Source of the DNA: Actinomycetota bacterium | GTDB taxonomy: Bacteria > Actinomycetota > Humimicrobiia > Humimicrobiales > Humimicrobiaceae | DNA length: 45,325 bases | Reading direction: 5' to 3' | NCBI GenBank assembly: GCA_026392215.1 | Contig: JAPLCN010000202.1 | Location: 1 to 45,325, forward strand | In this document: positions 8,969 to 16,444 of the stretch, one piece after another | How positions within the stretch are numbered: position 1 is the stretch's first letter | How the letters are laid out: each line of letters starts with the position of its first letter | Notes under the pieces: model-generated | What the model was told of the DNA's origin: nothing | The model's input: the letters and a program-made list of their open reading frames with translations, nothing else | Databases searched by the model: none | Made by a program: the position numbers and the translations under genes

Positions 8969-10264
8969 TTAGCCGCAATAATCAACAGCTGTTAAGACCA
9001 TTATTTTGATTAAATCCAGAATATCTTTAACTTCTACATTCTCGTCTATCCCATGCGGATTTTCACCTTTGGGACCTATTACTACCACTTCTGTATTTCC
9101 GGCTTTTTTAAATGCAAAAGCATCACAGGCAATACCAAGACCGCATTCATTATAATCAAGGTTTATATTTGAAAAGGATTTCCTGATTGATTTCATGGCT
9201 TCATGGTTAATATCTGTCCTGTGCCCTTCAATAAATCTTGTAACGGTTTCAAACTTCGGAAAATCATCCTCAAACTCCTTATATGAGTTTAATTCCTTTT
9301 TCATAAAATCCATGAATTTATCCTTTGCTTCGTTCTCGCTTGTGTCTGCAAAAGTTTCCAGCCAGAAGTATATGTGTCCCTTTGTCGGAACAGAACCTGA
9401 TTCCAGATAATTTGAACCTCCGGAGTATAACTGAAAAGTCAGAAGTCTTATAAATTGTTCGGTCTTATAATTTTTTGATGCTTTTATTCCTTTTAGAATT
9501 TTGTTGTATTTTTCAAGTGCTAAAGCAATTTTGCTTAATTTATATATCGGATTTGGAAGTTCAAGGCCAAAACCAAATCCCCCTGGCCCCTGAACATCCA
9601 ATGTTGCTTTCCAGTCACTTCCCCCTATGGTTTCAACGCCGGCCGACATATCGCTTGTTTCCGGCAAAATAGCAAAATCAATACCAGGATATCTAAGTCT
9701 TGCCGCAACAGTCCCATTAACTCCGCCGTTTTCCTCATCTATTACACTCTCGGCAAGAATGTCTCCCTTTAAATTAATACCAAGGTCATTTAAACATTTT
9801 ATTGCAAAAAAACCTGCCAGTGCGCCTGCTTTCATATCCATGGACCCTCTTCCGTAAAGCTTCCCGTCTTTGACTTTGCCGCTAAAGGGGTCAGGGAAAA
9901 CTTTCCATTCTTTTTCCTTAACAGGCATCACATCCATATGACCGGAAAATAATAATGATCTTATGCTGTCCGATCCTTTTATCTTTGCAACAACGTTAGG
10001 TCTTCCCTTATATATTCTTTCTGTCCCGTCCACAGTCGGAAAAAACATCGGATGCTCTCTGATACCCTTGACATCGTCAATCTCAAACACATCAATGTTT
10101 TTTTTAGGGATGAATTTGGATATAAAATTATAAAGATATTCCTGACCTGGTTTTTCATTACCTGTCGGAGGAGTATTTTCGGTCTTGATCTGAATTAGTT
10201 CTGATATAGTATTTAAAATCAACTCTTCGTTTTTCTTAATCCAGTCAGCAATTTTTTCAATCAT
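8969..10264 (-). CDS. M20-family metallopeptidase/deacylase (ArgE/DapE/succinyl-diaminopimelate desuccinylase-like)
   Basis: Cytoplasmic di-zinc amidohydrolase of 431 residues. Metal-site motifs are in order: FSGHMDVMP (HxD), GRGSMDMKAG (bridging Asp), DEENGG (catalytic Glu and ligand), LPETSDM (Glu) and NPHGIDENV (His). Residues of about 200-320 form the dimerisation insert. The ATG at 10264 is preferred; a TTG at 10291 would start inside the conserved promoter cassette. AAGAGGA is the ribosome binding site, with a rather long spacing. It is the first gene behind the second promoter/operator cassette, so it heads the M20-UroD-NagB-cyclase operon. The likely role is hydrolysis of an amide or acyl group on the imported substrate. 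Confidence 0.85.
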   Translation of the reverse strand: MIEKIADWIKKNEELILNTISELIQIKTENTPPTGNEKPGQEYLYNFISKFIPKKNIDVFEIDDVKGIREHPMFFPTVDGTERIYKGRPNVVAKIKGSDSIRSLLFSGHMDVMPVKEKEWKVFPDPFSGKVKDGKLYGRGSMDMKAGALAGFFAIKCLNDLGINLKGDILAESVIDEENGGVNGTVAARLRYPGIDFAILPETSDMSAGVETIGGSDWKATLDVQGPGGFGFGLELPNPIYKLSKIALALEKYNKILKGIKASKNYKTEQFIRLLTFQLYSGGSNYLESGSVPTKGHIYFWLETFADTSENEAKDKFMDFMKKELNSYKEFEDDFPKFETVTRFIEGHRTDINHEAMKSIRKSFSNINLDYNECGLGIACDAFAFKKAGNTEVVVIGPKGENPHGIDENVEVKDILDLIKIMVLTAVDYCG

Positions 10265-10310
10265 CGATAAATATTTTCCTCTTAATTTCAATTAGTAAAA
10301 ACAATTAATT

Positions 10311-10327
10311 TGTTTGAAAAGCAAACA
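10311..10327 (-). promoter_or_regulatory. Palindromic operator, second copy
   Basis: TGTTTG-N5-CAAACA with the same arms and spacing as the site at 3180-3196 but a different 5-base centre. It overlaps the predicted transcript start of the M20 operon. Confidence 0.7.
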
Positions 10328-10338
10328 TTCTTTTTATA

Positions 10339-10366
10339 ATTATAAAAAGATTTTCCATAATGTCAA
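10339..10366 (-). promoter_or_regulatory. Sigma-70 promoter for the M20/UroD/NagB-like operon
   Basis: On the minus strand TTGACA (10366-10361) and TATAAT (10344-10339) are separated by 16 bp, identical in geometry to the promoter at 3208-3235. Confidence 0.85.
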
Positions 10367-10551
10367 TAACCCGAATTGCTTTATTTAAAAAGTATTCCAA
10401 ATAGTATCGTTGCCTCATTTAAAAAAAGTATCTGAAATTAATTTAAACTGATTGTTGTCATATTTTTTGCTACAATTAGTAAATCAAAGAGTTTTAGACC
10501 GAAAGGTGCGGAAAGTGAGATATAAGATAGTGTAAATCCCATTATAGACCA

Positions 10552-10698
10552 ATGGGTAAACATACAAAACAATACAGGTGTCGAAAACCTCAATATAGCC
10601 CCCATTACCTGTGCATTTAAGATAATTATGAATCCTTTGAAAGGGTTTATGAGGAAAAATGTGAGCCAAAGTATGGATTCTTAAGGCCTATTGTTTAA
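10552..10698 (+). pseudogene. Remnant of a transposase N-terminus (IS91-like zinc-binding type)
   Basis: The plus-strand frame from ATG 10552 reads MGKHTKQYRCRKPQYSPHYLCI, a stop at 10618-10620, then in the same frame DNYESFERVYEEK and KYGFLRPIV before a second stop at 10696. The second part resembles the start of IS91-type transposases (DHFEEFERVYDEK..YGFWRPVV pattern, from memory). There is no zinc-binding or catalytic region, so only a decayed fragment is left. It lies between the ETF genes and the second promoter cassette. The family assignment is tentative; the in-frame stop is seen directly. Confidence 0.35.
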
Positions 10699-10722
10699 GT
10701 AAAAAAACTTGAGGCTGTTTTT

Positions 10723-11958
10723 TTAGATCAGCGTTTTTCCGCTTTTAATCCTGTTAATGAGTTTTGGTACAATATCAAAAATATCTCCGACTATCCCATA
10801 ATTTGCAACTTTAAATATTGGCGCATTCGGATCTTTGTTAATGGCAATTATTATGTCTGCGGTTTGCATTCCTGCAAGATGCTGGATTGCACCTGAAATT
10901 CCAATGGCAATATATAGTTTGGGGTTGACGGTTTTCCCTGTCTGGCCAACCTGATGAGGATATGATATCCAGTTTGAATCAACTGCCGCCCTTGATGCTC
11001 CAACAACTCCGCCAAGCAGCCCTGCAAGTTCTTTAACCATTGCAAATTTTTCACCGCTTCCCAAACCTCTCCCCCCTGAAACAACAGCATCATAATCATT
11101 TAAATTTATCTTTTCTTCTGTTTCTTTTTCAATATTTATTAATTTATACTTTGTTTTAAATTTTGATTCATCAAGTTTTATATACTCAATTTTACTTTTA
11201 TAATCTTCAGATGAATAATTTTTTCCACCGTTTTTATCATCAATATTGTTACTAATTTTTATCTCCATTACGTGCGGCCTAACTGTCGCCATCTGAGGCC
11301 TGGAATTTTTTGTAATAATTGTAGCTAATATATTGCCTCCGAATGTCGGGCGTGTTTGAAGCAGAATTTTTTTACCTGTGTCAATTGATAATGCAGTGCA
11401 ATCAGCAGTCAGACCAGTTTTAATTATTGCAGCTACTTTAGGAATTAATGTTCTCCCGAACATTGTAGCTCCCGCCAAAAAAATCTCCGGTTTATATTTG
11501 TTTATTACCTGAACTAAAGCCTTTGCAAAAATATCATCCAGGTTATTTTCAAAAATATGGCTTTTTACAAGATACAATTTGTCTAATCCGTAATTAAAAA
11601 CCTTATTTAAATTTTTTGGCTCTTCTCTGCAAATAAGAACAGCTGATAAATAAACGCCAAGGTTATCTGCAAGCAGTCTCCCGGAGCTTAAAAGTTCAAA
11701 CCCGACATCAATAATTTTATCAGCATAGGTCTCAAGATAAACACATACCCCGCTGTAATCAGAAAAATCTTTTTCAGATGCAATTAAACCTGAAATTTCA
11801 ATAGCATCATAATTGCACGATTCTATGCAGGCACTGCAAAAAACACAATTTTCATTTATTACAGCTTTTTTGCCAACAATTTCAATAGCATCATACATGC
11901 AGACATTTTTGCAGATTCTGCATCCTGTACACTTTTGAATATCTACTTTTATTTCCAT
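10723..11958 (-). CDS. etfA: Electron transfer flavoprotein alpha subunit with N-terminal 2[4Fe-4S] ferredoxin domain
   Basis: A 411-residue fusion protein. Residues 1-60 hold two ferredoxin motifs, C10-C13-C16-C20 and C38-C41-C44-C48, for two [4Fe-4S] clusters. The remainder is an EtfA with the FAD domain near the C-terminus (SGGRGLGSGEKF, GASRAAVDSNW, HQVGQTGKTVNPKLYIA, GISGAIQHLAG). Normal EtfA is about 320 residues; the extra length is the ferredoxin part. This layout is known from CarE of the caffeyl-CoA reductase complex and LctC of the bifurcating lactate dehydrogenase. Gene order is acyl-CoA dehydrogenase, EtfB, EtfA. The ribosome binding site is weak, and the distance to EtfB is 27 bp. 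It likely carries electrons between ferredoxin, NAD(H) and the dehydrogenase. Confidence 0.93.
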   Translation of the reverse strand: MEIKVDIQKCTGCRICKNVCMYDAIEIVGKKAVINENCVFCSACIESCNYDAIEISGLIASEKDFSDYSGVCVYLETYADKIIDVGFELLSSGRLLADNLGVYLSAVLICREEPKNLNKVFNYGLDKLYLVKSHIFENNLDDIFAKALVQVINKYKPEIFLAGATMFGRTLIPKVAAIIKTGLTADCTALSIDTGKKILLQTRPTFGGNILATIITKNSRPQMATVRPHVMEIKISNNIDDKNGGKNYSSEDYKSKIEYIKLDESKFKTKYKLINIEKETEEKINLNDYDAVVSGGRGLGSGEKFAMVKELAGLLGGVVGASRAAVDSNWISYPHQVGQTGKTVNPKLYIAIGISGAIQHLAGMQTADIIIAINKDPNAPIFKVANYGIVGDIFDIVPKLINRIKSGKTLI

Positions 11959-11985
11959 ATCAGTTAATTTCTCTTAATTTCTTAG

Positions 11986-12807
11986 TCAAATAAGATTTAA
12001 TTCTTTTAGTTTTGAGTAGATTTCACTTACCTGCTCATCCGGTGTTCCGGATAACATAAGAGTCTCGTGCTTATGTTCAGGAGTAAAAATCTTTATAACC
12101 TGTGTGTATGAACCATTAAGTCCGCATTCTTTAGCTTCCATGCCCAGATATTCATTGCCCCATACCGGTATTTCTGCACTTCTGGATTTCATTTTTCCCC
12201 TAAGTGAAGGAATTCCGGGGATATTTATGTCTTTACCTACAGAAATTGCAGCAGGCAATCTGACTTCAAATGTTTCATACCTGTCTTCCATCAGCCTCTT
12301 TATTACCATTTTATTTCTGCTAATTTCAGTGATTTTGCTTGCATAACCAATAAAGGGTATATTTAAAATATGTGCAAGTTCAGGACCAACCTGGCCTGTA
12401 TCACCATCCAAAGTCTGTTTACCCAGAATTATTATTTTCCAGCCTTCTATCTTTTTTATTGCTTTTGAAAGCGTATAAGCAGTTGCCCAGGTATCCGAAC
12501 CGGCAAATGCCCTGTCAGATACCAGAACTCCGCTGTCAATACCAAGGGAAATTGCTTCCCTTAATATTTCTACTGATTGGGGTGGACCCATGCTGATCGC
12601 AATTACTTCAACATCAAAGCTATTATCTTTTAAAGCAATAAGTCTTGCCTTAAGCCTGACTCCTTCTTCTATTGCATATGTATCAAAGGGATTTATTATA
12701 TTCTCAATACCTTCTCTTATTAATGTGTTGGTTTCCGGATTTATTTTTATTTCCATTACGGCTGGGACTTGTTTAATGCATACTATAATTCTTATTTTTT
12801 CAATCAT
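11986..12807 (-). CDS. etfB: Electron transfer flavoprotein beta subunit
   Basis: A 273-residue EtfB, the nucleotide-binding partner of EtfA. Family segments: IIVCIKQVPAV at the N-terminus, INPFDTYAIEEGVRLK, ISMGPPQSVEILREAISLGID, AGSDTWATAYTLSKAIKKI, GKQTLDGDTGQVGPELA and LPAAISVGKDINIP. The GDTGQVGP nucleotide-binding loop is intact. It lies between the acyl-CoA dehydrogenase gene (separated by repeat A) and etfA. Whether it binds the second FAD required for bifurcation cannot be decided by eye. No clear Shine-Dalgarno sequence is seen before the ATG at 12807. Confidence 0.93.
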   Translation of the reverse strand: MIEKIRIIVCIKQVPAVMEIKINPETNTLIREGIENIINPFDTYAIEEGVRLKARLIALKDNSFDVEVIAISMGPPQSVEILREAISLGIDSGVLVSDRAFAGSDTWATAYTLSKAIKKIEGWKIIILGKQTLDGDTGQVGPELAHILNIPFIGYASKITEISRNKMVIKRLMEDRYETFEVRLPAAISVGKDINIPGIPSLRGKMKSRSAEIPVWGNEYLGMEAKECGLNGSYTQVIKIFTPEHKHETLMLSGTPDEQVSEIYSKLKELNLI

Positions 12808-12857
12808 TATTTTAAGTGTGCCAATTGATATTTTTTTAAAATATCTTTAATAATTTT

Positions 12858-12966
12858 AATTAGTTCTTGGTGATTAACTTAAGTTTTTTTGTAAATTTTT
12901 CAGTTTTATAAGCTCAAAATTTCATAATTTTTTAAACTTTAGTGAATTGTTCACCATAAGCTAATT
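12858..12966 (-). repeat. 109-bp inverted-terminus element, copy A
   Basis: Begins AATTAGTT and ends with CTAATT. Internal landmarks shared with copies B-D are TTAACTTAAGTTTTTTTGTAAATTTT, AGTTTTATAAGCTCAAAATTT and AAACTTTAGTGAATTGTTCACC. GTGAA-CAA-TTCAC forms a small internal hairpin. It fills most of the gap between the acyl-CoA dehydrogenase and etfB genes, and its right end contains the dehydrogenase stop codon (TAG inside AATTAG). No ORF is present, so it would be non-autonomous. Confidence 0.85.
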
Positions 12967-14112
12967 AAAACCTTTTTTTATTAAATCAAGGGCAATGATG
13001 TTTCGCTGAATCTGATTAGTTCCTTCATAAATCTGAGTTATCTTTGCATCTCTCATCATTTTTTCTACCGGATAGTCTTTCATAAAACCATAACCACCCA
13101 GTATCTGTACCGCATCAACCGTAACTTTCATTGCCATGTCTGAAGCAAACAATTTAGACATAGCAGATAATCTTGAAACATCTTTTTCACCGCTGTCTAT
13201 AACCTTTGCAGTATAATATACAAGCGATCTTGCAGCTTCAACACTGGTTGCCATATCGGCAAGCATATGTTGTATTGCCTGGAAAGAGGATATGGAAGTG
13301 CCAAATTGTGTTCTTATCTTGGAATAATTTAATGCCTCCTCCAGCGCAGCTTGTGCTACACCGACTCCCTGTGCACCTACTGCAGGCCTTGACTGATCAA
13401 AGGTCCTCATTACTATTACAAATCCCATACCTTCCCTTGAAATCAGATTTTCTTTTGGGATTTTGCAGTTATTAAATATTAACTCTCTTGTTGTTGAAGC
13501 CCTGATTCCAAGCTTGTCTTCTTTCTTGCCAAATTCAAAACCGTTGGTTCCTTTTTCAACAATTAAAGCGCTGACTCCTCTTGCCCCCTTTTCAGGATCG
13601 GTTTTAGCAAAAATTGTATAAATATCTGCTTCACCGCCATTTGTTATCCATTGTTTAGTTCCGTTTAAAATATAAAAGTCGCCATCTTTAACCGCAGTTG
13701 TCCTGATTGCGCTTACATCGCTTCCGGCATCAGCTTCTGTAAGCCCGAATGCTGCCAATTTTTCACCGCTTGCAAGTTGAGGAAGATATTTCTCCTTTTG
13801 TTCTTCACTCCCCATTAAAATGATAGGTATGAAGCCAAGGCCGCTTGCAGCATAAGAAGTTGCCACGCTTAAATCTCCACGGCTTAATTCTTCAGTTGCA
13901 AGGCATACCTCAAAAATACCTGTTCCCATCCCGCCATATTTTTCCGGAACAAATAATCTGAAAAGATCGCTTTTCCCGATCTCTTTTATTATGTCTGTCG
14001 GGAAAATTCTTTTTTCATCAAATTCTGCTCTTACAGGAATAATTCTATCTTCAACAATCTTCCTGCAGATCTCTACAATCATTTTTTGTTCTTCAGTTAG
14101 TAAATATCTCAT
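12961..14112 (-). CDS. Acyl-CoA dehydrogenase
   Basis: Flavoenzyme of 383 residues, full length for the family. Segments include FRLFVPEKYGGMGTG, AAFGLTEADAGSDVSAIRT (FAD/substrate), YILNGTKQWITNGGEAD, RASTTRELIFNNCKIP and GGYGFMKDYPVEKMMRDAKITQIYEGTNQIQR. In the last segment the Glu of YEGTNQIQ is the expected catalytic base of the butyryl-CoA dehydrogenase type. The ATG at 14112 has GGAGG close by. Together with etfB and etfA it matches the CarCDE/Bcd-EtfAB arrangement, which suggests reduction of an enoyl-CoA coupled to electron transfer. The substrate is not known. The stop codon lies in the terminal repeat of element A. Confidence 0.95.
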   Translation of the reverse strand: MRYLLTEEQKMIVEICRKIVEDRIIPVRAEFDEKRIFPTDIIKEIGKSDLFRLFVPEKYGGMGTGIFEVCLATEELSRGDLSVATSYAASGLGFIPIILMGSEEQKEKYLPQLASGEKLAAFGLTEADAGSDVSAIRTTAVKDGDFYILNGTKQWITNGGEADIYTIFAKTDPEKGARGVSALIVEKGTNGFEFGKKEDKLGIRASTTRELIFNNCKIPKENLISREGMGFVIVMRTFDQSRPAVGAQGVGVAQAALEEALNYSKIRTQFGTSISSFQAIQHMLADMATSVEAARSLVYYTAKVIDSGEKDVSRLSAMSKLFASDMAMKVTVDAVQILGGYGFMKDYPVEKMMRDAKITQIYEGTNQIQRNIIALDLIKKGFN

Positions 14113-14240
14113 AAAACCTCCAGTTTCTCTTAAATAGAGTTGTAAGAAAAGACGTTAGAGCGGGTTAATAGTTTCGGTGATTGGTATCTATTTGCTTTAC
14201 TGCTTTTATAGGGCACAAAATGTGAATATAAATATAACAT

Positions 14241-15146
14241 TTATAAATATTTTTTAAACCAATCAAGAATCATTCTTGTTGCTCCGCTTTTTGTTGGTTC
14301 TGCAAGCAGTCCGTGATCCCCATTTTCAAATAATTTAAATTCTTTAATTTCTTTTGCTCTTTCAAAAAGAAGTTTCGAATTTTCTTCCCATGGAACAATT
14401 CCATCTTTTCTGCCTGCCATGAGCAGTAAAGGTTTTGGAGAAATTTTATCTGCAAAATCTATCGGCCTTAACTGAAAAATTGAAGCAATTGAAGCAATTT
14501 CAACATAATAAGTAAATTCTTTATCTTCAAAATTCTTATTTAGCGTTTCAATTAAGTCTAAATATTTTTGAGGATATGAAAGTGCATCTGACATCTTTAT
14601 TAAATTGGATTTTCCGTAAATTGACTTCCTGATACTATCTTCATTAACAATTTTTAAGAATTCATTAAATTCCTTCTCGCTTTTATTTCTTAGCCAGTTT
14701 CCTTTTATCCATTTAAAACCATCAGAAACAACAGAAAGGGCTACAATGCATTTTGAAATGTTTTCTGAACCACCGGCCTGGATAACGTTTGCACCACCCA
14801 TGCCTTCGCCGAAAAGTCCAATTCTGCCTGCATCAATACCTGGAAATGAAGAAACATAATAAACAGCAGAAATTAAATCTTCTCTCCATTCAGTGCAGCA
14901 AAGCATCCTGCCCAAAGGATACTCAGATTTCCCGCAGCCTCTGTTATCAAACCTGAAACTTGCAATACCCGTTTCCTGAAGTTTTTGTGCAAGGTAAACA
15001 AAATCGCCGAATTCATTCTGGCTGGCGCCATACCCGTGAGACATTATTACTATAGGTGCTTCCTTATTTTTATTCAAATACTGTGGAATCGCAAATGTTC
15101 CGTAAAGCTTTACGCCATTGCTATAAAAATAAACTTCTTTTTCCAT
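14241..15146 (-). CDS. Alpha/beta hydrolase-fold protein with nucleophile Ser replaced by Gly
   Basis: A 301-residue alpha/beta hydrolase-fold protein. The oxyanion-region HGYGASQNEFGDF and RFDNRGCGKSEY are normal, as are the acid (GRKDGIVPWEE) and the histidine (NGDHGLLAEP). The nucleophile elbow, normally GxSxGG, reads GEGMGG at residues 113-118, so the serine at residue 115 is glycine (codon GGC at 14804-14802). A single-base change from AGC would explain it. The rest of the fold shows no decay, and the frame is intact. It may be inactive, have another role, or reflect a sequencing or strain variant. It sits between the mutarotase and acyl-CoA dehydrogenase genes. Confidence 0.85.
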   Translation of the reverse strand: MEKEVYFYSNGVKLYGTFAIPQYLNKNKEAPIVIMSHGYGASQNEFGDFVYLAQKLQETGIASFRFDNRGCGKSEYPLGRMLCCTEWREDLISAVYYVSSFPGIDAGRIGLFGEGMGGANVIQAGGSENISKCIVALSVVSDGFKWIKGNWLRNKSEKEFNEFLKIVNEDSIRKSIYGKSNLIKMSDALSYPQKYLDLIETLNKNFEDKEFTYYVEIASIASIFQLRPIDFADKISPKPLLLMAGRKDGIVPWEENSKLLFERAKEIKEFKLFENGDHGLLAEPTKSGATRMILDWFKKYL

Positions 15147-15271
15147 AATTAATCAATTTCTATTTCAGGCTTATAAAATTTACAGGAAATATATTTTTGT
15201 TTCTTTTTTAAAATTATTGATTTAACTCTTTAAAAATACAGCATTGATATCAATAATTGGTTTGTAAATGC

Positions 15272-15592
15272 TTAATCAATGTGGAAAACTTCTTCCAGCA
15301 TTTCCATTTCCGGGCCGATAATTGTCGGGTCGCTATTTACAAAGTATTTTGCCATTGCCTTCTGCCACCTTCCATTTACCTCTGTTGCTCCCAGAATTTT
15401 ACCGCCTTCTTCAAGGTTGTCGTGTTCAAGATAAGCAAACATTGTTCCGTCTTTTCTGAAATAAATGGAATAATTCTTATAACCTGCATCTGTTATAGCT
15501 TTTGCCATATCCGGCCAGATGTTAGCATGGTCTTTTTTATATTGCTCTTTTAATTCAGGTTTTATTTTCCATATCATTGCGTGTCTTGCCAT
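15272..15592 (-). CDS. rhaM: L-rhamnose mutarotase
   Basis: A 106-residue protein of the RhaM/RhaU family, which interconverts the alpha and beta anomers of L-rhamnose. The N-terminal RHAMIWKIKPELKEQYKKDH, the HANIWPDM segment, YSIYFRKDGTMFAYLE and the C-terminal WQKAMAKYF are characteristic, as is the size (about 104). It starts one base after the corrinoid-protein stop, with GGAGG in the end of that gene, so the two are translationally coupled. It supports a 6-deoxyhexose such as rhamnose as the substrate class of the locus, although related methylpentoses are possible. Confidence 0.85.
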   Translation of the reverse strand: MARHAMIWKIKPELKEQYKKDHANIWPDMAKAITDAGYKNYSIYFRKDGTMFAYLEHDNLEEGGKILGATEVNGRWQKAMAKYFVNSDPTIIGPEMEMLEEVFHID

Positions 15593-15593
15593 A

Positions 15594-16253
15594 TTATTTT
15601 CCTCCAGTTATTTTTTTGTTTTCCAGGGCTTTTATAAATTCCTTTGCAGCAGTAGATGCATCCGGTGCATAAAGCTCTATGCCGTACCTGTCTGCAAATT
15701 CACGTGTAACGGGAGCACCTCCAACAGCAAGAATAACTTTGTCTCTAAGACCTGCATCAACTATTGCTTTTATATGGGCAGGCATATTACCAAGTGTTGT
15801 AGTTAAAAGACCTGAAAATGCTACTATGTCAGGTCTGTTTTCTTTTATTGCTTCTACAAATTTAGGATAATCTACATCTATTCCAAGATCTATTACCTTA
15901 AGACCCTGGCCTTCCGCCATGGTAATTACAAGGTTTTTGCCTATGTCGTGAAGATCTCCCTTAACTGTACCAATTAAAAGGGTGCCCTTTTCTGATGTGT
16001 GGTTTGATGCACTCATGTGGGGTTTTAATACTTCCATTGCAGTTTTCATTGTTTTAGCTGACAGCAGCATATCAGGCATGTAAAGCTCGCCTGTTGAGAA
16101 TTTGTCTCCAACATATATCATTGCTTTAGATAATGCGTTATTTATTATGTCGTCTATCTTTACCCCCTCTGATAAAGCTTTTTCTACAAGGGGATCTATT
16201 TCCTTGTAAGCTCCCTTTACAGTGGTGCTGTAGATGTCATCCAGTATTGCCAT
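15594..16253 (-). CDS. Corrinoid (B12-binding) protein of methyltransferase systems
   Basis: A 219-residue corrinoid carrier. Residues about 1-85 are the helical cap domain (ALSEGVKIDDIINNALSKAM, ELYMPDMLLSAKTMKTAM). Residues about 90-210 are the Rossmann-like cobalamin domain with the lower-ligand histidine motif GDLHDIGKN, followed by VIDLGIDV and SGLLTTTLGNMPAHIKAI. Relatives (MtaC, MtbC, MttC and demethylase carriers) pass methyl groups between a substrate-specific methyltransferase and a MtaA/UroD-type partner. The UroD-family gene lies directly upstream, separated only by repeat B. The ATG at 16253 has AAAGGAG seven bases before it. No RamA-like reactivation protein is visible in the window. 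Confidence 0.93.
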   Translation of the reverse strand: MAILDDIYSTTVKGAYKEIDPLVEKALSEGVKIDDIINNALSKAMIYVGDKFSTGELYMPDMLLSAKTMKTAMEVLKPHMSASNHTSEKGTLLIGTVKGDLHDIGKNLVITMAEGQGLKVIDLGIDVDYPKFVEAIKENRPDIVAFSGLLTTTLGNMPAHIKAIVDAGLRDKVILAVGGAPVTREFADRYGIELYAPDASTAAKEFIKALENKKITGGK

Positions 16254-16334
16254 TAAAGACTCCTTTTAATTAAAATTTTTATAAAATATAATTTAAAAAC
16301 AAAAATACATAAGGCAACATAAGTTGTAGCAATT

Positions 16335-16444
16335 AATTAGTTTTTGTTGGTTAACTTAAGTTTTTTTGTAAATTTTTTAAGTTTTATAAGCTCAAAATTT
16401 TATAATTTTTTAAACTTTAGTGAATTGTTCACCAGAAACTAATT
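16335..16444 (-). repeat. 109-bp inverted-terminus element, copy B
   Basis: A 110-bp copy in the same orientation as copy A, flanked by AATTAGTT and AACTAATT, with the same internal landmarks. It lies in the UroD-corrinoid intergenic gap. Its right terminal bases overlap the first two positions of the UroD-family stop codon region (stop 16445-16443). Confidence 0.85.

Larger units (their letters stand above)
10292..10385 (-). repeat. Promoter/operator cassette, copy 2
   Basis: This 94-bp block is nearly identical (88/94) to 3161-3254 and has the same orientation and the same position relative to the following gene. The six differences fall in the operator spacer, around the -10 element and upstream. 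None hits the -35 hexamer, the -10 hexamer or the operator arms, which indicates functional constraint. Confidence 0.9.

Noticed and set aside
10484-10669. 61-codon minus-strand ORF between etfA and the promoter cassette
   Set aside because: No ribosome binding site or operon context, and it is antisense to the transposase-like remnant, which explains the open frame better.
16254-16442. Repeat B region as a riboswitch (cobalamin-type) before the corrinoid gene
   Set aside because: The same 110-bp sequence occurs before unrelated genes and contains no B12-box-like conserved core. It is a dispersed element.
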